NCBI GenBank assembly: GCA_020466095.1
Contig: CM035806.1
Location: 146,074,420-146,138,419 of the forward strand
From: Chlorops oryzae
Taxonomy: Eukaryota > Arthropoda > Insecta > Diptera > Chloropidae
DNA length: 64,000 nucleotides
Reading direction: 5' to 3'
In this document: one piece after another, positions 34,205 through 46,825 of the stretch
Layout of the letters: each line of letters opens with the position of its first letter
Numbering within the stretch: position 1 is the stretch's first letter
Notes under the pieces: generated by a model
What the model saw: the letters and a program-made list of their open reading frames with translations, nothing else
Database searches by the model: none
What the model was told of the DNA's origin: nothing
Program-made: the position numbers and the translations under genes

Positions 34205-34328
34205 CCCTTTATCGTATATGGTTTCTGACAAAAAATATGGAAACATAGCCATTTACTGCGAAATTCTGTTTACCTTTTATATGATATACCTAGTATATAT
34301 ATATATATGTATATCATGCAGTAAAGGG
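34205..34328. mobile_element. TTAA-flanked (piggyBac-type) miniature element
   Basis: CCCTTTATCG at the left and CAGTAAAGGG at the right are imperfect inverted ends. TTAA precedes (34201-34204) and TTGA follows (34329-34332), one change from TTAA. Length is 124 bp. A (TA)n run lies inside near 34297. Confidence 0.5.
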
Positions 34329-36112
34329 TTGAATTTGTTGTTCCAAATTTTTTTTTTTTTTTAAATATGGCGTCGAAAAGAATTCGTAAAGATATTTTAT
34401 TTTTTTTTTTCATTTACAATGAAAAATCTTTAGAAAATATCTGCGCTTTAAAGAAAAACTGCGGACTCGTGTAAGGGGCTCTTCAGGCGCATCAAACATC
34501 AATTGGAAAGGAGACCGAGAGCGTAAAATTTATGTTGAGGCATTCCAGCATCCACAAAATTCAAGATGCTCTTCGACAAACGCGTGCATTCTTGTTGTTC
34601 ACATGTTGGTGGTGTTGATTCTTTTCCTATGTTTGATGGCAATCAACGTGAAACGAGCGAACAGTGGGCGTGGGACACTTAATGCCCTCCCAAGCAAAAC
34701 TTTTTGGGGCTATTGTTGTTTGATAGGTGAGCGAGCATTGCCATGTTAAGCTTGCCTCATTGACATTATTGTGCTGGCAACTCTCTTCGATGGCAAGCTT
34801 GCAGTCTAAGTAACAGGCAAACAGAAGTGTTCAGTTCATGTCGATGGAGCCATGTGGATTTTGATTGGATTGGATTGTATTGTGCGTGCGTGCCAGAGCC
34901 CTTCCTTCTTGCTCGTTGTGCAACTGGTGTGTTGTGCTTGGGCAACTGTGGAGCTGAAGAAGTGCGGACGCCGCGGGAGGCAATGGAATTGCATTGCATT
35001 TAAGACACTGAAGCCACTCCGTGCAATGAGAATTTCAACAGATTTAAATCAGTATCGCATTGCAATGCGTCTGGAGACTTATACAGGATTATAAGAGACT
35101 CCTCCTCTCACGTTGGAGGTATTTATGTATGGTTGTGCCGTTTGCGTGTGTAAATTTCTTTACCCCATATGCCGAATGCCGAATGCCAAGTCAATGTCGT
35201 AGAAATCGGCCGGTGTACGTACCGGCGTATATTCACAGATGTTTTAGGGCCGCATGAAGACGCACGAGCGCACTCTGCGTCGGGGGCAGGGACGCCAGTT
35301 CGCCAGCATTCCAGAAGAAAATGCACAAACGCACAAATTCACTTCAACTTGCCGCGCGTCAGTCGCTCCTGCATTGGCTCGCACCACACGAGTCACGTAT
35401 CCGGTGCATTGCCTGCATTCGAATGTGCGGTAAAAATTTTCCAGGTTCATTGTTAGTTTTACTTTTGCTCCCTTTTATTTTTGGTTTTTCAAATATTTCT
35501 TTTTTTTTTTTTTTGTTTATTTGTATTTTTGCTCTTCCTTCGCTTTTATTTTGTGTGCTTGGTTTGATTGCCATTGCACATCCATAGGCGGTGCGCATTC
35601 ATCCAAAGGGCGGCAAGTAGACGCACACTTGGTGTTGCTGTAAGCTAAGCTATGAAACGATGGAATTTAATCAGTGCGAACGAAACTCCAGACTTTTACG
35701 ATCCTCTCAGATGAATTGGCGGCTGCCGCAATCACTTCACAATTCTTATGCGATAAAATCATAAAGATTGTTTTCTTTCATTCCCGTTTATCTTAATCGT
35801 TTTTCCTTTGTTTTTGCCGTTGTTTAATATGTCGGAATCGTGCTGACACCGAACAAATCGATTGAAAAAAAAAAAAAAATTCTTGCGAATAGCCAAACAT
35901 TCTGGGGAGATAAGCGACCAAATTGCACTCATTTTCATGGCGATTTTGATTCCTGTTTTTTTTTTTTTTTTTGCTCTGTTTGGCTCATTTCAATCGAAAG
36001 ATTCTCAATTTGAAATGATCATCGGATCATAACAGTAATTAGACGCAGCGATACATCGAATCGTTGGACGCATCAGTCTTGTCACGGTGTAGGTCTAAGT
36101 GATGCATTACCT
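34329..36112. other. Non-coding; GC-richer island at 35200-35430
   Basis: 35250-35430 is unusually rich in CG and contains TCAGTC at 35359-35364, a match to the fly Initiator, followed by a possible donor GCG|GTAAAAAT near 35430. This could be a promoter with a short first exon, but no coding exon is linked. Poly-T and poly-A runs fill the rest. Confidence 0.3.
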
Positions 36113-36492
36113 CCCTGCAGGAAGCCTGTCGGCATATGGCCCCATGTCTATATTGACGTCAATATAGACAAGAGAACTAGTTCCAACGTCAACAGTATTT
36201 ATAGGCCGGGTCATTAGAGAAACTGTACTGTCAAGAGGTATAGCTCATCTTTATTGACCATGTCAACAACGTGTCTCCTTATAAAAGCGAAAGAGTACTC
36301 ATTTTGTCTATATAATAGTACCGACGTCAATAGGTCGTCAATAGTTTTTCGGTCTACTGTTGACATTCAATGACAACTCAATGTTAAATGTCAATAACGC
36401 AAAGCATTGCGACGGGTATAACTGGTCAGTAGTACTGTTGACGGAGTCAGTAGAGAAAGAGTATAGATTCACTATTGAAATTTCCTGCAGGG
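36113..36492 (+). mobile_element. CCCTGCAGGAA-type element, full length
   Basis: The ends CCCTGCAGGAA and TTTCCTGCAGGG are inverted repeats. The interior has CTATATTGACGTCAATATAG (perfect palindrome) and repeated TTGACGTC/GACGTCAA motifs. Length is 380 bp, non-coding. The right half is shared with 21353-21494. CT flanks both sides. Confidence 0.75.
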
Positions 36493-36595
36493 CTAAAACT
36501 CCTCGGAAATTCCGTGACACACCTAAAAATTCCAGCTAATCGGATTGAGGACGAAAAAAAAAACACTTTGAACTGACCATAAATCCAGGCACGTA

Positions 36596-36725
36596 GAGAG
36601 AAATTTGGAGCCCGGGGGATTTTTTTCAGGGGTCCTCACAGACATGTGCGACAAAAAAAAACAAACAAAAATCCCATGCCAATTGTGGAATATCCGCCTT
36701 TTCCACCCCCCTCTCTACAGGCCTG
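36596..36725. mobile_element. Possible hAT-like miniature element
   Basis: CAGGCACGTAGAGAG at the left and CTCTCTACAGGCCTG at the right are imperfect inverted repeats. No matching 8-bp flanks were found, so it is tentative. Confidence 0.35.
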
Positions 36726-37049
36726 AATCCAGATCATGAGACGGACCTCTTGATTGACTTCCAATAAAGTAATTCCGTTCACTCGAACCGTAATAGGACA
36801 ATGGACCAAAAAGGGCCCATCCCCCAGATGATTTTTACAGCTTAGATATATCCGAAAATTAATGTCGTAATAGAAATTTTTGAATCCGGGCAGCCAGTTA
36901 ATACTCGATGAAGAGTTTCTCGATACGGATTTCGGGTTTCTTGCGCTTGTACACGAGTACCTGCGTATGGATGTAAACACCTAGACCCAATCGAAATAGG
37001 CCATACAAAATATGTATGGCAAATGATCAGCATCACTAAGGAGACTCGA

Positions 37050-37230
37050 TTAGGGCAGGTTGGTTCGTCCTTCTGTCTGTTTGTTTGTATAAACCGAAGG
37101 AATTGAGCTACGACGAATTTCGGTATCCATATGAGTAAGAAAAATTTCGCGAATGGGCTTCATTGGACCATATTTTGGGTCATATCCAATACTAGGGTCG
37201 GATAATAAATATGCCTCGGAATTTGAATAT
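37050..37230 (+). mobile_element. Fragment of the TTTATACCC/TAACACCCTT repeat family
   Basis: TCTGTCTGTTTGTTTGTAT, GAAGGAATTGAGCTACGACG and ATATGAGTAAGA follow each other as in the longer copy at 45760-45860 (TCTGTCCGTCTGTTTGTATC, GAAGGAGTTGAGCTACCACG). Confidence 0.55.
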
Positions 37231-37510
37231 GTAAAAAATGAAAAAAAAAAAAATTCAAAAAAAAAAATATTCAAAAAATATTCAAAAAAAAATTCAAAAA
37301 ATATTCAAAAAAAATTCAAACAAAAATGCAAAAAAATCAAAATATTCAAAAAAAATTAAGCTCAAAAAATTCCAAAAATTCGAATTTAGATGCCTATTAA
37401 AATGTTGAATTGTCAAATTAACAAAAAAAAAGCCTACTTCAGTGAATAAAATATTCAAAAAGCACAGTTAATGCAAAAAAAAATCAAAAAAAAAAAATCA
37501 AAATCCGAGC
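37231..37510. repeat. A-rich (ATTCAAAAAA)n simple repeat
   Basis: Runs of A are interrupted by TTC or TATTC at irregular spacing. It could be polymerase slippage or partly a sequencing problem. Confidence 0.7.
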
Positions 37511-39817
37511 TCTGATAATAAAAAAAACCCGCTCTAAGACATGACTTTTTTAAAAGTTTATTTGGTTATTTCAGTTTATATTTAAGCCTCCGATTGAACC
37601 AAACCTTTCAAAAGTGGGCATTGAAAACGGGGCGTTTTCAGACTACTGGGGCCCCATAAAAAAAACGACCCTCTGTGCACGCTCCTGCTCAAAAACACCC
37701 AAGTTAGCTCATTCTTTTTATTTGAGAAACTTTTCTTTCGGATTCTCCTGTAAACTGTAAGTGGCTTCGATTCTCCACAAAAACGACCCGTTGGGATATT
37801 CAAAGCTGGTAGCCATTATGAGGAGCCTTATATCGATGCACACTAAGCATAGAAAAATATAAAATTGATTTAACTTAATACATACACACATACAAACATA
37901 TCCATGCAGAGTACATACAGTAGAATTCGCTTGATTGAACAAACCATGTATGTTCGATAATCTTAAACGTGATAAATTCATCGATAAACTCAATTAACGA
38001 AATGTACCTACTACATATGTACATATGTACATAATTACCATGGATTACGAGAACAAAAAAATGTACGAAAAGAAAATGTTTTCCATGCATTGAGCGCATT
38101 AAATCGATTGAGTGCGGTTGAATTAAGCGCTGACTACTGTATGTCCGCGAGCAAGAGTTGTTTCGAACATTTCCAGCTTGTCCTTCCACATTCTTCGTAT
38201 ATCGTTGCATTCTTCGTAATTGCGTTTTCTTGTTCGTCGCTGGGAATTCCTGAACGCCGGGTCTTATGCGGCATTGTTGCGTTGGCATGTTGCATGATGG
38301 AGCTTTTGTTGCACGACACATAAGCGCCGTGCGTCGTGCACATTTGCAACATCGCAACAAAAGACTGTGCGATCATTTATTCAAGAGTTTAATTCGCTTG
38401 ATGAAAAAGTAAAAAAATAAAAATTAAATTTATTCCCGAGCATTTTTTTTTTTTTTATCAGAAGCCGAGCCGATAATATCGAAGAAGATTTCAATAATCC
38501 TTTCAATTATTTATTTGCAATGCGAGCGTTGACCTGCTAGGTTTTTGTTGTTGTTGTTGTTGTTTTTGTATATTGTATTTTGGTTGGTCTTTGCCTTTGC
38601 TGTCTAGAATATATTTTTAGCTGTGGCACACACTACAATTTACAAGTGTATGCAGTCCTGTAGAGACAGGGCTGGATAGACAAGGGCCCGGACTCCAAAA
38701 AAGGGGCCCGTAATATATCAGAAGTCGTATTGGTGGAAGCTTCATCTGCAAATTCTCGGCATTCCTCGTAAGGACCAATTGCGTTTAACCGTCTTTCAAG
38801 CGAAAACATTTTTGTTATATAATATTATGTATGTATGTATTTGGGCCTGAAGCTTCTCCCTACGTGTATGAACACATTAATTGTGACAGCGACGTCATTT
38901 ATTGTGCGCGTCACAGTCGATTCTTGCAACAGACCTGAGACCGTCTCGTCTCGAAAACTATTTTGGTCCTCAGTTAAGGAAGCCTCGCAACGATTGATCG
39001 ACTGAGTTTTATTCTTCTTTGCTTTGCTTCTTTGCCTTTTCTCTTTCTTTTGTTGTTTGTTGTTGTTTTTGGAGTGAGGCCGGAAATATTTGAGTGCCAT
39101 TAGAGGATAACAAAGCAAGGTGCAAGAGCTTGCGCAAAAAAAAAAAAATTAAGGAAATAGTTATTCAAAAAAAAAAATTCATTTAGATCGTGAAAAGCAA
39201 AGAGGAAGAAGAAAACTTTTTAAACAATCATAAAGAGCCAAATGATGAGCGCGATTTTATGTCAGTTTTGGATTGAAATATTATCTTGCTAGCAGCTTCA
39301 ATTGTGTGCAATATGTAATAGGCGTCTAAGACCTATCGATTGTAATCTTTCTGATCTTCTTGCGTCTTTCGATAAGAGAGTTCAACTTATGATCCATGGC
39401 GGAGAGCTGCTATTATATTGAACATAACTGTATTCACTTTGATTTGAGGACTGTCAATTGGGGTATAATAAAGCAGGTATTTTCTTGCATTTAGCAGACA
39501 ATCTCAATTTCACATTCCAGTCGCGTTCAGTTGAATCTCAGTCGAATCGAATCGCATCGCATCGCATCGAATGGAATCGAATCGAATCGAATGTGACACC
39601 GGATGCGAGAATGGTTTGCTTGCTTCAGCATTGCTCGCGTTGTTCTCAAGAACATGTGTATCGCCTGTCGTTAGTTAAACAAATGTACACAAGTGTGTAC
39701 AGTGAAATCTCGATTATGGGAGCATCTTCCTTCCCATTTTGAGCACTCATACTGATATTGTAAATGAAGAGAGCTGAAATTCGAAGGGAGTTGTAATGGA
39801 TATTCCGCCACTATCCA
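37511..39817. other. Non-coding stretch
   Basis: No supported exon. It holds a GAATC/GCATC pentamer run at about 39540-39591 and TTGTTGTTG at 38545-38565. Frames at 37875-38376 have no splice or family support. Confidence 0.35.
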
Positions 39818-40080
39818 GTGAGAGAGAGAGAGCAAGAGAGCGAGAGAGAAAGAGCGAGAAAGAGAGAGAGAGCGAGACAGAGAGAGAGAGAGAGCGAGAG
39901 AGAGAGAGAGCGAGAGAGAGAGAGAGCGAGAGAGAGAGCGAGGGAAAGCGAGAGAGAGAGAGAGAGCGAGAGAAAGCGAGAGAGAGAGAAAGCAAGAGAG
40001 AGAGAGCGAGAGAGCGAGAGAGCGAGAGAGAGAGAGAGAGTGGGAGATAGAGAAAGAGAGTGGGAGATAGAGAAAGAGAT
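39818..40080 (+). repeat. GA/GCGAGA-rich microsatellite
   Basis: (GA)n interrupted by GAGC, giving Arg/Glu repeats in plus frames. Simple sequence. Confidence 0.9.
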
Positions 40081-40157
40081 TGGTAGCTGTCCACGTTCTT
40101 ATTCCTCACTGTAAGAGAAGAATTGCAAACAAATAGCTTTCATAAATAAACAAGTAA

Positions 40158-40515
40158 GGGTGTTATAATCAGGCGAATCTGACAATTGAAAATCCCACAT
40201 ACATAGATGTGTATGAGATTTTGAGATTTTCATGACGATAAAGGAGCCTAATATGCCTTTTTTCACTCAATTAATTTACGAAACCACGCCCAATTCTATA
40301 TATGTAAGTATTTACAAACTTAATCGCAGGCTTCAATTTAACATCAAGCTCCCAATTTCATTGAGATATCTCGAGATATCCAGATTTTAGGATAGATTTC
40401 GCGCATTTTGAGACAGACCCAAGTGCTGGTGGTACTCTTAAAAATGGTCTGATCTGGTCCATTCTCGAACTTGTTCTTACTCATGTCCTCGAACAGATAC
40501 ATGCCAAAATCGAAG
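40158..40515 (-). mobile_element. TTTATACCC/TAACACCCTT family copy, reverse orientation
   Basis: It starts AAGGGTGTTATAATCAGGCG (the reverse of the TAACACCCTT end). It later has TCTCGAACTTGTTCTTACTC near 40463, the reverse of GAGTGAGAACAAGTTCGAGA at about 45846 in the other copy. The left end of the family is missing. Confidence 0.6.
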
Positions 40516-41298
40516 GCAGTCCAGCACCTTCGATATGAAAAATAGATACAGGCAGCCAGAGGGAGGGACATGGCTTAATCGAATCTCCTGGTGACGCTGA
40601 CGCATTTCTAAAAACATTTTTTATGATCCACATGGAGTAGTTCTGGGTCTTATAAAATTACGCTCAAACGCTTTATATCCTCGACACAGAGTGGATCGGG
40701 CGTAAAAATGAAAATGTTCCACTTTTTTCTCCAGAGAAGGAGAGTATGACAGTTTTCCGTTTAGAATATTGCAAATCGAATCATTAGGTTGGGTGATCCT
40801 GTTGACAAGACACCCAAAAATATCCAAAATTATCAACTACTTCAGTATGCGCCAAAAAAAAAAAACAACTCCGACCAAGACATGGACACGGTGAGGGGAA
40901 TTACTGAAAAGGTTTTATTGCTAGGATTTGTGTTACGTGAGAACGCAATGGCATGTCCTTGTCGTTGAAAGTCGTTGAACCGGGGATTGTCTCGCAGTTT
41001 CATAGCACAAGTGATTGACAATTGCTTCTCATGAATTTGATGAACAAAAACACAAATTAAGACAATGGCTTTAAATGCTTTTAATCTTTCAGCGCTTGAA
41101 GCCTTCGATGGAGATACAAGTTTCGTTTGAAGAATATCGCATGACAGAGCTTTCAAAACAATGCCTTCGTTCTTATTTCATTCCTTCAAGTAATCATGTC
41201 TAAAGCGTGAGAGTGAGCTCTCCTCTGAAGATGAGAACTTTCAAAAGTATAGATAACGCGGACTTGAACAGAGCGGAGATTGTCGTTAATCGTTTTAA
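40516..41298. other. Non-coding stretch
   Basis: No exon or defined repeat recognised. Confidence 0.3.
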
Positions 41299-41427
41299 CC
41301 CGGTAGCGCCTGAATTGAAAAAAATAAATATTAAAAATAAAATAAAATATGAACCGGTTTTGAAGTTTTGATGACAAAACACGAACTTTTTTAGTGATGC
41401 CATATGGCATCGCTAGGCGCTACCGGG
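41299..41427. mobile_element. TTAA-flanked (piggyBac-type) miniature element
   Basis: The ends CCCGGTAGCGCCT and AGGCGCTACCGGG are perfect 13-bp inverted repeats, with TTAA on both outer sides (41295-41298, 41428-41431). An inner palindrome GATGCCATATGGCATC lies near the right end. Length is 129 bp. Confidence 0.85.
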
Positions 41428-41517
41428 TTAAATTTCAGTATATTCAAAGGTCGACTTCTGGATACAAGCTTGGTTCAACAGAGTCACAAGTATGTATTAT
41501 AACTCTGATTGTATGTA

Positions 41518-42222
41518 GATGATGGCGGTCATTCAGACAATTATTATGATGATAGTAGTAATGATGATGCTTATGATGATGATCATGATGATGATGCAGA
41601 TGACGATATAGACGATGATGATGATAGTGATGATGATGATTATGATCATGATGATTATGATGTTGATGCTGATGATCATCGTGCTGATGATGATGATGAT
41701 AATGATGATAGTGATCATTATGATGATAATGATGATGATCATGATGGTGATGATGATAATGATGATGATCATGATGGTGATGCTGATGATGATGATGATC
41801 ATGGTGCTGATGATGATGATGACGATGATGATGATGATAATGATCATGAGGATGATGATAATAATGATGATAATGATGAAGATGATGATGATGATAATGA
41901 TCATGTTAATGATGATCATGGTGCTCTTGATGATGATGACTATGAACATAATGATGATGATGATGATCATGATGATGATGATAATGATCATAATCATGAT
42001 CATGATAATGATGATGATGATGATGATCATGATGGTGCTGATGATGATGATGACGATGATGAAGAAGATGATGATAATGATGATCATGATGATGACGATG
42101 ATGATGATGATGATGAGGCTGATGATCATGATGCTGATGATGATGATGCAGACGACGATAAAGATGATGATCATTTTGATGATGATGATGATGATGATCA
42201 TTATTGTGCTGACGACGATGGT
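41518..42222 (+). repeat. (GAT)n microsatellite array, 0.7 kb
   Basis: GATGAT with GATCAT and GATAAT variants. The long Asp-, Met- and Ile-rich frames in three frames are repeat artefacts. The flanks do not match the composite elements at 2.5 and 18.6 kb. Confidence 0.9.
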
Positions 42223-43512
42223 GTGGTAATGATGTTTTTGGACGTTAAAATTTTGAGGCTATTGAAAGAAATTTTTCTATCTGTTCAAAAATTTGAGGAT
42301 CTATCGAACCACTTTCCACATCTCATGTCAAAAGCTTACTTAAGTTGTGAAGAACTTTGTTTGATTGATTGATATCTAGATCATTTGTTGATCTTGACAT
42401 ATCTGTTCTAGGATCGCAGCCTCAAAATAGGTTAGCCATTTAACTTTTCATTCAAAACTGAGGCACCAGAAGCACTGCCCTCACAGGCATTGTATTGAAA
42501 TGTACTTATGTATATTTCCAGTTATGATGGTTTTATAAAATTTTCTGTTTCAAAGTTTTTGTTTTTTTTTTTTTTTGTTGGTTTTATTTTTGGTGTATAA
42601 ATGTTTGCTCATTAGTCAACTAATGAAATTTTTAAAGGCCACATTTTCAATTTGAAATGCGTTAACGTGGTCTTAATAAATTTCGCGCTTGCGTTGCCAT
42701 AATTTAAAATATTTCGCATTTTCAATGATTGTGCTATTAAATTATTAAATTAAGCTCATTTCGGCCTGAATGCGTTTCATTAAATGGTCGAGAGACTCAG
42801 TCACCCGGTCGTAATTGGCAATGCGTCTGCATGCCGAACGACGAGCATTGAGCATTGAGCTTTGAAGCATCGAATCCAGAGTCATTAGTAAAATTGAAGC
42901 TGAAGCCTTGCAACGAAGCCATCGAATTTATTTGTTTAAATCAAAAAGCAAAAGCCAATTTCATTTATATACTATGCGTGAATGTGCATGTGTGTGTGTG
43001 CGCGTGTGTGCGTGTGTGTGAAAATGCCAAAAGTAAATTTTATTTATTAAATAATACTTAAAGGCAAATATTCTTCATGAGCTGTGACACATTTTGTCGA
43101 TCATTATTTTCTGCTCGAATGCAATCAAAATTTTCAATTTTACGAGACGAAAAGGTTTTTGCCAATTTTGGCTCTGAATCATCTAATTACGAGCAATATC
43201 TAAATATATATGTACAAACATATATATATTTTGAAAATATTCATGAATAATCCAACTTTCTTAATAGCCTTCCATCAGAAATACATTTTCGATTGAAATA
43301 GTTAAGGACACAAGCTGCCAAACCGCACTAAATTAAAGTGAAAATAAAACCGTATTTATTTTGCAATGAAATTCTCGCTTTAAATGTGTCATGTTATTTT
43401 TGATTTTTTTTTTTTGCTTTATCTCTCAGAAACTCCTTGAAGTATGCAATCAAAGATTTTCGCTCATAAGTATGCCTTTCAATTTGTGCTCATGCACCTG
43501 AATTAAAAGTGT
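42223..43512. other. Non-coding stretch
   Basis: 42600-42800 is non-repetitive, evenly AT-rich DNA of a type often conserved in fly regulatory regions (inference only). (TG)n with CG interruptions lies at 42988-43020. Confidence 0.3.
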
Positions 43513-43520
43513 CTGATTAC

Positions 43521-43765
43521 CAGGGCTCGGATATATATGCATTTATAAATTTAAAGCATACTTTATGGAGTAAAAATTTTGTTCATAATCACATTAAAAG
43601 TTAATCGATTTCTAACTATAAGAATTTTCCTAAGCTTTAAAAATTTTTATGAGGTAGAAAAGCCGTTTGAATTTCAACTTTACTAGACATATTGAAATTG
43701 GTAAGAAAAAATTTTTCCCCATAAAGTATGCTTTAAATTTATAATGCATATATTTCCGAGCCCTG
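43521..43765. mobile_element. hAT-type miniature element with 8-bp target duplication
   Basis: The arms CAGGGCTCGGATATATATGC and GCATATATTTCCGAGCCCTG extend inward through AAAGCATACTTTATGG and CCATAAAGTATGCTTT. Identical 8-mers CTGATTAC flank it (43513-43520, 43766-43773). Length is 245 bp. A related copy lies in the SH2-gene intron at 63421-63664. Confidence 0.93.
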
Positions 43766-43869
43766 CTGATTACAGTTTCTGATTCCAAAGAATTCCGTGG
43801 AAAAATTTGTCTAAATAAAGTATATCATTACGCAGATCTACTTAATAAATTTAATAACGTAGCACGTCT

Positions 43870-44046
43870 ATCTTGAGCAGGACACTCTTGCGTGACTGAA
43901 AAATATTTATGTCCATTTTAAAGAGGTGTCCGCTTAAGAGGAATCTTATTTGAGACGCAGGAATACTAGAGCATTCTTAAAAGGTCTCCGTTTAAGGGGA
44001 GTGTCCGCTCAAGAGGAGTGTCCGCAAGGAGAGAGAGAGTTCACTG
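43870..44046 (-). mobile_element. Fragment of a pogo-like (Tc1/mariner) element
   Basis: Read on the minus strand it begins CAGTGAACTCTCTCTC and has repeated GCGGACACTCC and CTTAA motifs, the style of pogo-type terminal sequences. TA follows the end (44047-44048). The other end was not found. Confidence 0.45.
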
Positions 44047-44048
44047 TA

Positions 44049-45621
44049 ATTTGGTTAAGTGGAGTCTAATCGATGCATTATTTTTATTTATTTATATATT
44101 TTATTAATCGAAATAAGTGAAATTCAATTCAAATTAAGCAACGTTAAGTTTAGAGAATCGTCATCAGCAGTTGTGTCTTGAAATTCGAATCAGAATTTTT
44201 TTTCTTATTATTTCTGCCGAGCAACCCGAAGCTTTAAGCTTGGTAAATTGCTGTTTTATCTTTCATAATTCCGGTTGCTAATTCGAATGAACTTGGTCTT
44301 GCTTTTCACGCTTCTTCTTTTACTTGGAGCTCTTCACGAAGGGCTCTTGCCGTTGGGGTGGTCCAGTGGGTGGTGGGCTAAGCTACCCTATACCGTTTAC
44401 TGCTGCTGCTGCTGGATTGAAAGTTTCCAAGACTGAAAGAACTGCAAAGTGCAATGTAAACTGACAAAGATATTATCAGTGAGTAAAATTTTTACATAAA
44501 AGCCTTGCTGCCAACTTCTTCATGATAATCTTTTATATTTACTCTCAAGCGAAAGAAAAAAAAAATTACTTTATGCCATCGCATTAATGAGGATTTTGAT
44601 TTAGCACCCTGGATGCACTGAGGATTGGTTAGCATGGTAAAAAAAAAAAAAAAAATATTTATATATATATATATCACTGCATGTCCTTATTTCAAATGTT
44701 AAAGAAATAATTACCATTGAAATCCTCTCCCTCTGTGGTCTCTCTCAATGGGCCAGTGTCTTTGCTCAGATTTCTCGTATGCGTGCGACAATTATTTATA
44801 AGAAGAAGAAAATCCACACCGGCTAAACGATTTTGAACGTGTCCTTTGGTCTAAAATGCCATGCGTTCTTACGTGATTCGTCAATTTGTTTTGTTTTTTT
44901 TTTTTTTTTTTTTTGTTCTTAAGCCGATAAGATTCAAAGCAAAAGCAAAAAATCAAAAGAAAAAGAAAAAGAATGAAAAGGAAAATGGAAGAAAATCTTT
45001 TTGAATTTCATTGAATTTTCGCAATTTTCACAAATCAAGTGAATTACTCGAGAGGACAAGAAACAAAGAAAGCACTGAAAACATTGAAACATTGAAGTTG
45101 CTCCTCCGTTGCTGAAAACTCGGGTTTACGAAATTCAATCAACTCGTTTACCCTCAAGGGGCTTTAACGATGTTCGTCGTCGTTCGTCGTTCGTTCTGTT
45201 GCTTCTGTTTTTAACTCTCAGCCGGCTGAATTTGATAGGAAAATTAAAACGTTTAAGGAAAGTAGAACAACAACAACAAGAGCAACAGCAACAACGACAA
45301 AAGCAACAAAATGAATAAGGATCAGAACTGGAAAATGTTACATTTATTGCAAACTGGGGCATTCGCTTTGATTGTCCTGTCACATTTCCTGTCCTGTCCT
45401 ATCCTATCCTGTCCGGTCCACTTGAAGTACTCTTATGTATGTACAATGTATGTACATAAACCGAACGTACATACCCACGTAAATAGTTGATGTCAATCAG
45501 AATGCTAACAAGAATTGGCAACAATTTTCTTGCCTTTAGTTGCATTGAAAGCATTCCTGGATTCCTGACGAGATATTAAAAAATTGTGCCACTAGAACTT
45601 TAGCCGTTTTTTCCTTTCTTT
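44049..45621. other. Non-coding stretch
   Basis: AT-rich with poly-T near 44890-44913, (TA)n near 44662, CAA/CAG runs at 45268-45310 and CCTATCCTGTCC repeats near 45385-45420. No supported exon. Confidence 0.35.
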
Positions 45622-46225
45622 TTATACCCACACAGGACACACTTTGTGTCGGGGGGTATTTTGCGATTGTGTGCACGTGTGTATAAAACATAACCATTCC
45701 CAAAAGACCTTACAAATTATTTATAGGAATGATGTGCGTTAGTAAGCAGCGGGGACTCGTCTGTCCGTCTGTTTGTATCAAGTTTTCTTATTGAAGGAGT
45801 TGAGCTACCACGACGAAATTTGGTACACGTACTCACAGGGACATGAGTGAGAACAAGTTCGAGAATAGACCCGATCGGATAATTTTTAAGGGTACCTCCA
45901 GAACTAGGATCTATACAAAAAAAATTTCGTAATATCGCTCTAAAATCGGAATTTTTCGAAATATTTTTCATTGAGACGTGAAATTTTGAGCATATTTTTA
46001 AGCCTCCGATAAAATTTTCAAAAAAATCGCAAAGTAATTGAAGAAATTTCGGCATCTGAAGCCGAGAAACTCCCAAAAATACCTAATGGTCCTAATGGTT
46101 GTGGTCTAGTAGCTGTTTGAAAAAATATCGATATATACAATGTATAGCTGCCGTCTATAAACAGGTAGACTCTGATATTTGTGCCGGGTACTAAATTGAC
46201 AAGCTCAACTGACTATAACACCCTT
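45622..46225 (+). mobile_element. TTTATACCC/TAACACCCTT repeat, longest copy
   Basis: The left end is TTTATACCCACAC with GGGGGTATTTTGCG. Then come TCCGTCTGT, GAAGGAGTTGAGCTACCACG and TGAGAACAAGTTCGAG, and the right end is GACTATAACACCCTTAATT. Related pieces occur at 11496, 14663, 37050 and 40158. No coding capacity, and no class assigned. Confidence 0.6.
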
Positions 46226-46825
46226 AATTATTACACAAGTTTACAAAATTAAACTTTTTGTTTGGAGTTTTGGATTAGGGTGGCATTGGTGACATAAGGA
46301 ACATTTTTGAAAATTTTTTCTCAGCTCTAGTTTTGGGGGCTACCATAGATTTTGTGAGAAATCTTCAGTTGTTTAGCTTTTACGGGGAAAAAATTGATAT
46401 TAGCGCTTTAGTAACTAATTATGATTGGTTGCGTATCAAAGCCAGTACCACTATCTATCAAATGATGCTTTTTTCAAGAAAATACAGATTGTAGTTTTGC
46501 AGGAATGTGCTTCGCAATTGTGAAAATAGGAAATTTTTTCACGTTTTCCTCGATTTTCGGAGCTTATTTGCCCTGTTGTGACATGAGAGAATTTTTTTAA
46601 AAAATATTCTTTCTATATGGCTTAAAAGGTGCTTCTTAATACTAGGTCTCCCAGCTGAAATTTTTGAGAACGGATTGAAAATATGGATGGTACGGTACGA
46701 ATTGTGAAAAAAATTAGGCTCTCATCTTTGAAGTACAAAAAACAAATCTCTTGTTTTCCAGCTAAATTGATCTAGTAGTTCACTTTCCCTTTTATACTTT
46801 ACAAAAACTTTTCTGTAAAGAGTCA
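46226..46825. other. Non-coding stretch
   Basis: AT-rich DNA between two repeats. No gene seen. Confidence 0.3.

Noticed and set aside
41509..42372. 287-codon Asp-rich frame and its Met- and Ile-rich counterparts
   Set aside because: A (GAT)n microsatellite is read in three frames; the short non-repeat tail has no recognisable domain.
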